Shown here one piece after another: positions 15,669-24,171 of a DNA stretch of 64,000 bases. The stretch's first letter is position 1. The number at the start of each line of letters is the position of its first letter. The notes below the pieces were generated by a model, which was not told where the DNA came from, ran no database searches, and was given only the letters and a program-made list of their open reading frames with translations. The position numbers were made by a program, and so were the translations under genes. Origin of the DNA: a virus. Where the stretch lies: positions 1 to 64,000 of the IMG/VR virus record IMGVR_UViG_3300028920_000044. One strand, 5' to 3'.

Positions 15669-17567
15669 TCAGATAATCGTATACATATCATCAATTTGAT
15701 AAATATCTCCCTGAACAGGCATATCAACATTCTTAATAGGATCTTCTCCCGGAGTAACCGTTGTATTCTGAGTCATAATAAAACTGGTATGACTTATCTC
15801 TGAACCAAACGAAAGTGAACTATCTAAATTCACAGTAAACATCAGCTCTGTTTCAGATTTAATGTTTAAAACCTCTGAGAAGTTTTGAGCGATAGTTACT
15901 AAATAATCTAAATTAAAAGTTAAATTATCTATTCGTTGTAATTCATCAAAAACTTTGGCACCACTTACAATACCCAAACTATCGCGAGAATCCTTAAGTT
16001 GATCTATTTTTTCCTTCATGTCATTTACACTTACCATACTAGAATTAGTTTGATTCATACTAGCTACAATATATTCTAACAATAACATATCTCGAGAAGT
16101 ATCTCCTAACTGTTCCTCCAAATCTTCCGATAACGTCCACGCACCATGAATAAAAGCTACATCTGCAACATTAGCATCAGATTGCTTATATAACTCTAAT
16201 TGTATATATTTCTCATCTATCAAACTCAATAGTTCATATTTTATCATCTCAAAATGAAACCAATGTTTATCTGATAAAATCGTACTACTGAATTTATCTT
16301 GATAAGTAAGTACATTTGATATTGTTGACAATAGTTCTGTATGGTAAGGTTTAAAATTATAGAGTAGGATATACGAGGTTGTGTCTTCAGGGTTAATTGT
16401 TAGTTGAGGTAAACTGGCGAAAAAATAGTCAACGTACTCTATAAACGGATCATCAAAGGATACGCCAATCGAGGTGTTATATGTATCTCTGAAATATAAG
16501 AGAGAACTATAAATTTCATTGATTATTAAATCGATTTCTTTTTTCTCATCGATTGATTGAGTTATTCGATGATCAATATAATCTGAGAACGTAGTATCTA
16601 GATTGTCTAGTCGGTTCTTCATGTCAGCAGATGTTAAATTCTCACTTTGGACATACTGCGCAAAAAATTCAAAATTGTCTTGATAGAACTTATCTATTTC
16701 TTGATTATTACTTAATCCCTGATATTCATCCAAAAGATCTTTAAGATCATAAATACTAAATGGATTATGAAATTCGTCAAACTGCAACATGTAAGTCGAG
16801 CTAGGTATTTTTAACCATTCAGTACCATAATAGCGACAAGCTAAATAATACCATGCGTAATAAATTGACTTAATGGTTAATGAGTATTGACTATCACTAA
16901 AATATACATTTACATAATTATCTTTATACTCTTTTAAAAATGTAGATATGATAAGATTATTAAGGAGTGATATGTCGTTGACTATCTGCTCATCTAAAAG
17001 GAGTATGTTAGATTTTATCGGCAAAGTTATTTGATTGTTCACTCTAAGATTTTCTAATTGAGTTTTATGAATTAAAAAGTTCGGAACACTATCATAAACC
17101 GTTTCATAAGGTATTTTCTCTTGTACTTCTTTAAGAGAAGTATCTTGATATACTATGACTGGTTTAAATATCCAATCATCATTAGCTTCATCATAATCTA
17201 TAAAGAGTTCATACACGTTAAATGTGTCATCAAAACTTTTACCAATTTTTCTTATAAAATCAATGGTTCCTTTGTACCTTCTAAAATCACTTAGCGATTT
17301 CAAGAAAACAATCTTTTCTTTATAACTTAGTTTGTTTATTACTTGTTGGGGTACACCAATCGCGATCAAAAACTTGTCATAAACACTAGATTTAATTTCC
17401 TGATTTTCATAAAGTGTCTTCAAATTATCTGGAACCTGACCATATAAATCATCGTAATAATAATCAACTAAGAAGTTAATCAACCCTACAAAAAGCTTAT
17501 CGTTTCTATAAGCAGGATAAGTTTCAATATATTTTTCGAAGTACTCCTTTATCTCTTCTTTTTTCAT
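15669..17567 (-). CDS. Baseplate-type structural protein with gpI-like segment
   Basis: A 632-residue protein. Residues about 88-108 (LKSLSDFRRYKGTIDFIRKI) match the H/R-x-K-G-T pattern of P2 gpI-type and related baseplate proteins, which attach fibres to the baseplate. The rest is long, helical and Tyr/Asp-rich. Its start overlaps the upstream stop (ATGA). The neighbours are tail genes. The gpI/gp7-like assignment is based on one motif and position. Confidence 0.65.
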   Translation of the reverse strand: MKKEEIKEYFEKYIETYPAYRNDKLFVGLINFLVDYYYDDLYGQVPDNLKTLYENQEIKSSVYDKFLIAIGVPQQVINKLSYKEKIVFLKSLSDFRRYKGTIDFIRKIGKSFDDTFNVYELFIDYDEANDDWIFKPVIVYQDTSLKEVQEKIPYETVYDSVPNFLIHKTQLENLRVNNQITLPIKSNILLLDEQIVNDISLLNNLIISTFLKEYKDNYVNVYFSDSQYSLTIKSIYYAWYYLACRYYGTEWLKIPSSTYMLQFDEFHNPFSIYDLKDLLDEYQGLSNNQEIDKFYQDNFEFFAQYVQSENLTSADMKNRLDNLDTTFSDYIDHRITQSIDEKKEIDLIINEIYSSLLYFRDTYNTSIGVSFDDPFIEYVDYFFASLPQLTINPEDTTSYILLYNFKPYHTELLSTISNVLTYQDKFSSTILSDKHWFHFEMIKYELLSLIDEKYIQLELYKQSDANVADVAFIHGAWTLSEDLEEQLGDTSRDMLLLEYIVASMNQTNSSMVSVNDMKEKIDQLKDSRDSLGIVSGAKVFDELQRIDNLTFNLDYLVTIAQNFSEVLNIKSETELMFTVNLDSSLSFGSEISHTSFIMTQNTTVTPGEDPIKNVDMPVQGDIYQIDDMYTII

Positions 17568-18499
17568 AATCCGCTCATTACGATCGCAAGTAATTCTTTA
17601 GAAGAAGTAATTGCTTTATCTGTTTCAGGGTTTCCCCCGATTAAATAATCGATGGTTTTATTTTCTATTAAATCATACACCTCAAATTTAATATTCTCTT
17701 CATCGAATTTAATTTCATCTAAACTTGAGTATTGTATCTCACAATAGTCTCGATATCCGTACGGGGATTTTGATCCTTCAAATAATCTATTCCAATTGTT
17801 ACCAAATTCTCTTTTAAAAAGCAACATTATTTCGTTAAGAATAATAATCACTTTGTTATCATAAGAATACAGATCTTCTCGAATGTTATAATATTCATTA
17901 ATTACATTTAATGTTTCGGATATTTTATTTAACCATGATATCTTATCTAGATAGTCTTTATATAAAAGATATTTCTCTTTCGATAAGTCATAGACATATC
18001 GATTGTGTATTTTTAAATTATCTGTATTCTTTAATGGTGCGTAATCTAGGTCTGCTTCAAACCAGGTGACAGCAGGATCTGAATGTATTAGATTTGTTGT
18101 TGCTCTTACACCTGTTATTCTAAATATTTCACCAGATTCAATTGGATGTGTGAATACGACTAAATCATGTATTCTAGGTCTTCTAATAGTGAACAATGTA
18201 ACGGATGATGTTCCATCGATTCTTTGCCCGTCTAGATCCTGTACATTCATAATTGAATTTGAGACAGGAGCTATATAGAAGACCGGAGTAAGCTCATAAA
18301 TATCAAACCGAACTTCTGAGATTCCATAGATATCCAGAGTTGACTCCAGAGTTTTTTCGTAAATCGATTGTTCTATATTAATATTATAATACCTTACGAA
18401 AACACCAGTTCTCATAATGTTTTGATATTGATTAATTTGAGAAAGGAAGTCTTCGTGATAACTTTGAAGTAATTGAGGTTCATGTAAAGCTGTTAACAT
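17564..18499 (-). CDS. Virion structural protein, unknown
   Basis: A 311-residue protein coupled to the gpI-like gene by an ATGA overlap. The N-terminal half has beta-strand-rich segments (RFDIYELTPVFYIAPVSN; SVTLFTIRRPRIHDLVVFTH) like phage neck or baseplate connector proteins, and the second half is helical and charged. It is the first gene of the - strand run that begins in the divergent gap at 18,500-18,635. Specific function unknown. Confidence 0.65.
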   Translation of the reverse strand: MLTALHEPQLLQSYHEDFLSQINQYQNIMRTGVFVRYYNINIEQSIYEKTLESTLDIYGISEVRFDIYELTPVFYIAPVSNSIMNVQDLDGQRIDGTSSVTLFTIRRPRIHDLVVFTHPIESGEIFRITGVRATTNLIHSDPAVTWFEADLDYAPLKNTDNLKIHNRYVYDLSKEKYLLYKDYLDKISWLNKISETLNVINEYYNIREDLYSYDNKVIIILNEIMLLFKREFGNNWNRLFEGSKSPYGYRDYCEIQYSSLDEIKFDEENIKFEVYDLIENKTIDYLIGGNPETDKAITSSKELLAIVMSGL

Positions 18500-18536
18500 G
18501 ATATATCCTCGCCCTCTTGATTAGATTAAATTTCTA

Positions 18537-18605
18537 AAAATATATAGAAATATTATTACTGTCTGTTACTTTACAATATAGGGTGTGGATTTTTTACTAT
18601 AAATA
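18537..18605 (+). promoter_or_regulatory. Divergent promoter region
   Basis: The 136-nt gap between diverging genes holds AAAATATATAGAAATATTAT (18537-18556), a good copy of the phage motif pointing to the + gene at 18636. It also holds TATAAATA at 18598-18605, identical to the T4 late promoter core. On the - strand, TATATTTTTAGAAAT points to the structural gene at 18499. Confidence 0.5.
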
Positions 18606-18635
18606 TAAATATTTAGGAGGAGGAGAAAATTCTGA

Positions 18636-19463
18636 ATGAATACTACAAATCAAACTACTAAAATTAGAAGACCTAGCAACCAAGTAATAGTGTCCAAAAC
18701 AGACGATAAGTTCCTAATAGGTAAAAGATTTACAAGATCAATCGCCGTTATTTCTCCCTTTGAAAGAGTTGAAGACGCTGTTGTAAGTAACTTTCAGGCA
18801 CCAAATAATAGATCTAAAAGAATTCAAATACTGTACAATATGATTCCGAAGATCTCAAGGTATTCAGTAAGTGACAGTGGTGTCCACTTTGATTGTGTGC
18901 AAGCAATTGATGAAAGTACTGACATCTTCGAAAAAACTAAAGACCAGGCAGATGCAGGGTATGTCCACTTTGATGTGACTACTTTTAAAAAGAAAACAGA
19001 TCAAAATAAAAGAGTCACTACATTTATAGACATAAATCCTAGATTACTCTTTGCAAAACTCGTAGATCAAGACCCGTTTGATTTTAAACTAAATAATCTC
19101 ACACACAAGTTTAAGACAATCAAGTTTAAAGCGTTCTCTGTTATATTAGAGAAAGGGTTTATTTTATGTTCAGTTGATAAATATACAACTTGCCTGTATT
19201 TAACTATCAATCGACCTGATCGAAACTTTGTAGGTAATTGCATCCGAAAAGAAATCAACAACATTACAGCAAACATTTCTCCACTTTGGCCAATATTTAA
19301 TATAAATATGAGTCAAAATAAATTAAGCGTTGCAGTTGATGATGCAGTCACCCAATATTTCAAGCATGTGAACGCCCCTATATTGATTAAATTAGAAAGA
19401 GAAATAGATGACGATGAAACTGTTATAAATTGTTTAGGAATGTCTATCAATTTAGAACCATGA
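18636..19463 (+). CDS. Unknown protein, lone + strand gene in the structural block
   Basis: A 275-residue soluble protein with its own promoter-like motif and terminator, opposite in direction to all genes around it. Strand-rich segments (TIKFKAFSVILEKGFILCSV; TTCLYLTINRPDRNFVGN) suggest a compact alpha/beta fold. I see no catalytic motif. Its autonomy resembles a moron-type insertion or an early-expressed regulator. The ribosome binding site is AGGAGGAGG, 10 nt before the ATG. Confidence 0.75.
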   Translation: MNTTNQTTKIRRPSNQVIVSKTDDKFLIGKRFTRSIAVISPFERVEDAVVSNFQAPNNRSKRIQILYNMIPKISRYSVSDSGVHFDCVQAIDESTDIFEKTKDQADAGYVHFDVTTFKKKTDQNKRVTTFIDINPRLLFAKLVDQDPFDFKLNNLTHKFKTIKFKAFSVILEKGFILCSVDKYTTCLYLTINRPDRNFVGNCIRKEINNITANISPLWPIFNINMSQNKLSVAVDDAVTQYFKHVNAPILIKLEREIDDDETVINCLGMSINLEP

Positions 19464-19467
19464 ATTT

Positions 19468-19500
19468 GAGGGTAGCCCGGGAGGGTCTACCCTCGTTTTT
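19468..19500 (+). terminator. Rho-independent terminator
   Basis: GAGGGTAG (19468-19475) pairs with CTACCCTC (19487-19494) and GTTTTT follows. It ends the lone + strand gene and touches the stop of the converging gp25-like gene. Confidence 0.85.
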
Positions 19501-20020
19501 ACAAGTTCAATGTAGCTAAAATTTCGCCAATCTTTACTTTAATTGAAATAGTATAATCTACATGAGAATCATTGGATATTGGATTAATTTGAACATCTTC
19601 AATCTCAATTATTGTGTTTAAATCTGCGGCAATAACATTAACAATATTTTGAACCTCTGTAGCAATTAATGTTTGCTGTAACGAGGTGTCTCTCATATGT
19701 AAATATTTTTTTAATCTAGACCCAAACGTAGGATCAAAGGGATAATCTTCAGGGAATACCATAAAATAATTCTTAAGATATTCTAATACTAAAGCTTTAA
19801 TAGTAGCAATCGTGTAGAAATCCCCATACTCACTTAAACCTGGAGTAATATCAAATACTGTTGAATATAAAACAGTATTCTGGTGATCAATATATCTTTC
19901 AATAATGCTTCTTATTGCTGCTGGTAACTCCTCTAATTCATAATCATCCTTATAAGTTCTAATGGAATAAGGAATTAACTGTTGGACATCACGAGGTAGT
20001 TCAGTAAGTTTAATTGACAT
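19499..20020 (-). CDS. Baseplate wedge protein, T4 gp25-like
   Basis: A 173-residue protein with the gp25-family core: the AIRSIIERYI region, the K-A-L-V-L-E-Y-L-K-N-Y segment, the signature Y-P-F-D-P-T-F-G-S-R-L-K-K-Y-L, and a C-terminal strand (VDYTISIKVKIG). In T4 the family joins the baseplate wedge near the sheath. It is longer than T4 gp25 (132). It lies close to the gp26-like gene, as expected for a baseplate cluster. Confidence 0.85.
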   Translation of the reverse strand: MSIKLTELPRDVQQLIPYSIRTYKDDYELEELPAAIRSIIERYIDHQNTVLYSTVFDITPGLSEYGDFYTIATIKALVLEYLKNYFMVFPEDYPFDPTFGSRLKKYLHMRDTSLQQTLIATEVQNIVNVIAADLNTIIEIEDVQINPISNDSHVDYTISIKVKIGEILATLNL

Positions 20021-20030
20021 AGGAATTACC

Positions 20031-20234
20031 TTATTTAAATGCTTTTATTTTTGAATCGAATCTAGACTTCTCTTTTTTCTTCTCTTCAACTTGTCTTAAT
20101 ATTACATCATGATAAAGAGGATACGGCAGGTTTAATATCGACACTAAATCTCCACTATTATCAAAAATGGATTGATAAAGAAGGAATGTATCGATAAAAT
20201 AATGATAATGCTTACTCGCTCTCCCTTCCACCAA
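20031..20234 (-). CDS. Small protein between baseplate genes
   Basis: A 67-residue protein overlapping the end of the gp26-like gene by 23 nt, with a Lys-rich tail. The segment ILNLPYPLYHDVILRQVEEK resembles the P-Y-P-x-Y-x-D/E motif near the end of small baseplate assembly proteins (T4 gp26/gp51 neighbourhood). It could be a chaperone-like assembly factor. Confidence 0.6.
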   Translation of the reverse strand: MVEGRASKHYHYFIDTFLLYQSIFDNSGDLVSILNLPYPLYHDVILRQVEEKKKEKSRFDSKIKAFK

Positions 20235-21111
20235 ATAAGCTTCTGCGAAAGAACTCGACTTCTAAATCGAAGTCGTTTCTCACCTCCTCTCCACATGATG
20301 GACATTTTGTTGCCCTGTAAAACTGTGGAATATATTTATTAAACGCCTCGTTATATTTCACCAAGAAATCTTCTGACACTTGATAAGGAATATAACTATT
20401 GAATGCGATCAATATTTCTTGTAAATTATTTGATTCTACAGCTTCAAAATTCGTATCTTCAATAGATTGTAATCTCATAGCATCTATTAATAGAGCCATG
20501 TTTTGTGCCCGAGAATACACAGATCCTAAATTCTCAAGATTATTCTGAAGTACGTCATTAGACATTGTTGATAATATACGATTATTATCTTGTATTGAAG
20601 GTAGTTTCGACTGAAATGAATAAATCAAGTTTCCGTATGGAATGTCGATTTGATAACGGTATTCATAGAAGGGCAATTCCTCTTCCCATACCTTATAAGT
20701 ATCATCATGAATTACATTATCTAATAAGACTTCTTCTTCAAAAGGATCTTTATTGTGTTTACAATTCTCTGAACCACAAGTAAATTTTCGTTTACCTAAT
20801 GTCTCATATGTAGCTTTAAAAAGCGCCCATAATAGACTTAATTTATCTATGTTCGATGTTTGTGCCGTAAATTTATTAAAATTAATTTTGTGTTCATCAT
20901 CGCCTTCAATATATTCTAAATGATTGTGAATAAGTTTAACCATTTCTCTATCATAAAAAACAGGGCTAGTCAAACTTGTTCGTAGTGCCAAATCATCTCC
21001 GACAACAAGAGGAGTAACATTAACTTGCTTCTTAATGATCGGCAAGGCTGTCATAGTCTTCTTGATGTTAGAAACTTTAGACAGCGTATCCATGAACGGA
21101 CTCATTACCAT
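20212..21111 (-). CDS. Baseplate hub-type protein with zinc finger (gp26-like)
   Basis: A 299-residue protein. It has two Cys-pair sites: a C-x4-C-x-H group near residues 112-120 (FTCGSENCKHN) and a C-terminal C-P-S-C near 268-271, followed by FFRRSLF. The C-terminal C-P-x-C plus F-F-R-x-S-L end is typical of T4-type baseplate hub assembly proteins of the gp26 group. It starts behind GGAGGCG. It lies between capsid and gp25-like genes. Confidence 0.7.
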   Translation of the reverse strand: MVMSPFMDTLSKVSNIKKTMTALPIIKKQVNVTPLVVGDDLALRTSLTSPVFYDREMVKLIHNHLEYIEGDDEHKINFNKFTAQTSNIDKLSLLWALFKATYETLGKRKFTCGSENCKHNKDPFEEEVLLDNVIHDDTYKVWEEELPFYEYRYQIDIPYGNLIYSFQSKLPSIQDNNRILSTMSNDVLQNNLENLGSVYSRAQNMALLIDAMRLQSIEDTNFEAVESNNLQEILIAFNSYIPYQVSEDFLVKYNEAFNKYIPQFYRATKCPSCGEEVRNDFDLEVEFFRRSLFGGRESE

Positions 21112-21134
21112 AAAAAGTTCGCCTCCTAAAGAAA

Positions 21135-21383
21135 CTATATCTTTCTCATGTTATTTGCACAGTAAATATTCTGAACCGCCTGACTATATGTTTGTATCGC
21201 TTTTATTAACTTTACCAAAGCATTTATATTTTCTAACGGCACAGTAGGTGCTGTGTTATAATATGTCGACGGATTCTGAGATATTAAATGGAATCCCTTC
21301 ATCCTCATAATTTGATCACAGTCCTTTAAAAAGTCCTTTACTTTTGACGACCTTTTATGATGTACAATTATAATAGACGGCAT
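21135..21383 (-). CDS. Hypothetical small protein
   Basis: An 82-residue basic protein behind AAGGA, with an N-terminal strand (PSIIIVHH) and a helical second half. It lies between the capsid and baseplate genes. I do not recognise it. Confidence 0.55.
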   Translation of the reverse strand: MPSIIIVHHKRSSKVKDFLKDCDQIMRMKGFHLISQNPSTYYNTAPTVPLENINALVKLIKAIQTYSQAVQNIYCANNMRKI

Positions 21384-21409
21384 CTTTGATCCTTGGTTTT
21401 TTTAAATAC

Positions 21410-21437
21410 GACCGGTGAGGTATGAACCCCACCGGTC
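21410..21437 (-). other. Hairpin downstream of the capsid gene
   Basis: GACCGGTG (21410-21417) and CACCGGTC (21430-21437) form a perfect 8-bp stem, 60 nt past the capsid stop. No U-run follows on the - strand. It may stabilise the abundant capsid mRNA or terminate weakly. Confidence 0.6.
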
Positions 21438-21496
21438 ATAGAAGGAATCACAAGCTTAAGTCAGAATTGGCATTACCAATGTGATTCCAGAGACGA

Positions 21497-23050
21497 CTAG
21501 CCAATATAATTCCCCATATTCTCGACTTTGATGTAACCTAAGCCGTCGGTACGGGAGATTTTAATCATGGTTCTGGCACGTACGAAAGTACGGCTATTAC
21601 CATCGGTAACTTCTTTAACAACATACAACGGTTTGAAGATAAGATCCAAGATCGATGATTTCTCCAAAGCATTCTGGGGAGCCTTGGTCGACAGATAGAT
21701 CATATCATCATCAATATGATTCGATTCCAGAATGCGCAATTTCAGGAACTGAGCATTGGAACCAGACCAGCCGAGTTCACCCTTGGCACTTGCAAGGTTC
21801 ACCATCATATCTTGGAGAGACCTCAAGAGAGCCGCAGTTCTCAGACCAGTAACCATATAGGTTGGGTACATATTGTAATTACGACGAATAATACCCATCA
21901 ACAAAGATACTCGAGGTACGATGGCCTTGAACACATCCATCACGTTTGCGGGGGTATATTCACCTACACCAGCAGAGAACTGAGTCAAGTCGACAACTGT
22001 TGCTGCGCCGGCTTTAACAATTTCTGCCTCAGCTGCTTTCAAGAAGTAAGCCAGATCGTAATCTTTATTCAGAAGCACCTGACGTTTAATGGCTTCTGAC
22101 AAAGTTCGGGCCAAATCAATCTTGAAGATGGCCTGATAATCCTGAATATCTTCCTGGGTAAGATCAATGAGGAAATCCTCATTCGGGTCAATAAATACAT
22201 CCGTCATTTCCGTCTCGACCACGACTTTGGTCCTGCCATTCATGGTTGCTACGGGAACAAACCGCATGCTGAATACAGCAAAGTCAACTGTAAAGACAAT
22301 GCCTGCTCCGCCTGCGCCTGCGATGACGTTGTAGGTAATGTTACCCTTTTCATAATCCACATGACCAGTAACGCTACATTCAACAGTAGCTGCGCTACTA
22401 TCTTCAAACGTAAATTCGCCAACAATTTGATTACGCGAATCAGGAATGAAGGAAACATCGGCAGTATGTACGTCGGTGCCAGCTCCACTTTCGGTAATCT
22501 GAACCTGAGTCATCAGAGTATAACGACGATTCATTTTCAGGTTTTCCGGAGAAAGCGTAGCAAGTGTGAAAACGTTGTTGCCGACTCCAGGCAACGCATT
22601 CACCTCTACGACATTTGCACGAATGAGCTTCTTGGTAGTCGGAATGTAAGATTCCTCAACCACGGTACCATCGTAGCTTCTGGTCTGCGATTTGATTCGT
22701 ACACGGGGGATCGAGAGAACCGGAGAATTGGTAGTATAAACGTTACACAATTCAGCAATAATCGGTTCACTGTAGATATCCACCAAAATCGGGAAAGACA
22801 GAACTGTCCAACCAGCTGCGAAGGTAGAAGCAGGAACATTAGCGGCTTCGGACAAAACCATTTCACGTTGCCTATCCAAAACTGCGAGAACTCCACCACG
22901 AACGTGTTCATCCAATCCAGATGTCAGAGCGTCCGCGTAAGACTTGAACATCCCTTCATCTATGACCAATTTCATCGCACCGGATGGGTCCTGTAGCTCA
23001 TCGGCGTTCTCTTTAATAAACATTTCATAATTTTCAAACAGAGTGTCCAT
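21497..23050 (-). CDS. Major capsid protein, T4 gp23-like (HK97 fold)
   Basis: A 517-residue protein directly downstream of the prohead protease, matching T4 gp23 in size (521). The segment FAAGWTVLSFPILVDIYSEP leads into the conserved region with RIKSQTRSYDG. The C-terminal half contains the helical RTLSEAIKRQV and the RSLQDMMVNLASAKGELGWSG segment, and ends KISRTDGLGYIKVEN. Codons are richer in G/C than in neighbouring genes, as often seen for the most abundant virion protein. The ribosome binding site is GGAGGA. N-terminal processing by the protease is likely. Confidence 0.9.
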   Translation of the reverse strand: MDTLFENYEMFIKENADELQDPSGAMKLVIDEGMFKSYADALTSGLDEHVRGGVLAVLDRQREMVLSEAANVPASTFAAGWTVLSFPILVDIYSEPIIAELCNVYTTNSPVLSIPRVRIKSQTRSYDGTVVEESYIPTTKKLIRANVVEVNALPGVGNNVFTLATLSPENLKMNRRYTLMTQVQITESGAGTDVHTADVSFIPDSRNQIVGEFTFEDSSAATVECSVTGHVDYEKGNITYNVIAGAGGAGIVFTVDFAVFSMRFVPVATMNGRTKVVVETEMTDVFIDPNEDFLIDLTQEDIQDYQAIFKIDLARTLSEAIKRQVLLNKDYDLAYFLKAAEAEIVKAGAATVVDLTQFSAGVGEYTPANVMDVFKAIVPRVSLLMGIIRRNYNMYPTYMVTGLRTAALLRSLQDMMVNLASAKGELGWSGSNAQFLKLRILESNHIDDDMIYLSTKAPQNALEKSSILDLIFKPLYVVKEVTDGNSRTFVRARTMIKISRTDGLGYIKVENMGNYIG

Positions 23051-23087
23051 AGTAAATTATCCTCCAAAAGATTTATGTAATTAAATA

Positions 23088-23870
23088 TTATATTCTAAAT
23101 TGAATTTGTCCGGAAATAATAGCGTCAAATCGGTCATTAATTATTTCCTCAATAAAGCAACTAATGTTTCGATTATCTCGAGGTAAATGGATCCCTTCTG
23201 CCTCCAGAATACTTAAATCTTCGTTCTCACACATTACCTGCATATCATTATTCATTGCAGTAAATGATTCTGGGATAAAGTCAACTACCCGAGAGTTTTG
23301 ATGACTCGGACTACTGACTACATCATAAGTAATAGGCATAATTGGAGTTTTAACAAGTAATGTACCATCTGTCATTGGTTCAACAGAACCCAAAGCCCTC
23401 AAACTAAAACCGATGTCAACCTTATCTTTCAGGATAAGGTTTGCAAGATCAGGACCCTTAAAACCGGACAGAGTTTCAATTTCTCCTACAATCTCACCAC
23501 CATCATACTTAATATCCCGAAGTAAAGATCCACAGTTTTTGATTTCCACCACTGTCGCTCTCTTCTTCTGTTGCATAGGATCTCCCGCTCCAAACATCGG
23601 ATGGTCGATCTCCATTAAAAGATTACGGCCAGAAGCTTTAGGGGATAGTTGTGTTGTAATTGATTCACAAACTACCGGCGAATACTTTCGTTTATTACCA
23701 TTTAAAACATTCGCTTCCTGAAGCCTCGCTCTGAAGATACACTTAGCAGCACCTGATTCGGTTTTTGCCTCTTCAAGAATGGTGAGGTCACTATTTGCTA
23801 CAACTGACGTTTGTTCTATCATAAAATGATACTTATTCGTCTTGCTCTCGTTCTTTTGATTTTTTGTCAT
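23088..23870 (-). CDS. Prohead maturation protease, T4 gp21-like
   Basis: A 260-residue protein. It has the order expected of phage prohead serine proteases: an N-G-x-x-R-K-Y start (NGNKRKYSP), the catalytic His in MEIDHP (about residue 86) and the catalytic Ser in IGFSLRALG (about 153), followed by a D-V-V-S-S-P-S-H segment. Located between portal and major capsid genes as in T4. It cleaves the scaffold and capsid N-termini during maturation. It starts at an ATG behind GGAG and overlaps the preceding gene by 38 nt. Confidence 0.88.
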   Translation of the reverse strand: MTKNQKNESKTNKYHFMIEQTSVVANSDLTILEEAKTESGAAKCIFRARLQEANVLNGNKRKYSPVVCESITTQLSPKASGRNLLMEIDHPMFGAGDPMQQKKRATVVEIKNCGSLLRDIKYDGGEIVGEIETLSGFKGPDLANLILKDKVDIGFSLRALGSVEPMTDGTLLVKTPIMPITYDVVSSPSHQNSRVVDFIPESFTAMNNDMQVMCENEDLSILEAEGIHLPRDNRNISCFIEEIINDRFDAIISGQIQFRI

Positions 23871-24171
23871 TACTTATCTCCGATAGATGCTGATTGATTT
23901 TATCGACAATAGCATTTGTCAACATCAGTAGAGTTTCATATGTTAATTCGGTTCCGAACTTAATGATCAGATCCAAATCATCATCATAAATGTTTTGCCC
24001 ACGAAGAGCGTTTCTCATGAATGTTACTTTTTGTAACAAATCGAATTTTTTAATAGGGGTAGCTTCGGGAAACGCTGGGTCTGCATTTGGATCAGATTCC
24101 ATCGGTTCGTTTGGCATACCACCGAACTGCTGCTCAAGTATAGTGTCTGTGTACATGTAGTTTAGTAACAT
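23833..24171 (-). CDS. Small acidic protein between portal and protease
   Basis: A 112-residue protein whose ATG overlaps the portal stop (TGATG), behind GGAAGGA. The N-terminal third is rich in Pro, Glu and Asp; the rest is helical, ending in KSKEREQDE. Position and composition resemble T4 gp67/gp68 prohead core components, but there is no clear sequence match. Confidence 0.6.
   Translation of the reverse strand: MLLNYMYTDTILEQQFGGMPNEPMESDPNADPAFPEATPIKKFDLLQKVTFMRNALRGQNIYDDDLDLIIKFGTELTYETLLMLTNAIVDKINQHLSEISNDKKSKEREQDE

Noticed and set aside
22361-22996. 211-residue + strand ORF opposite the capsid gene
   Set aside because: It lies fully within a well-supported capsid gene, has no ribosome binding site and its sequence looks like an antisense shadow.
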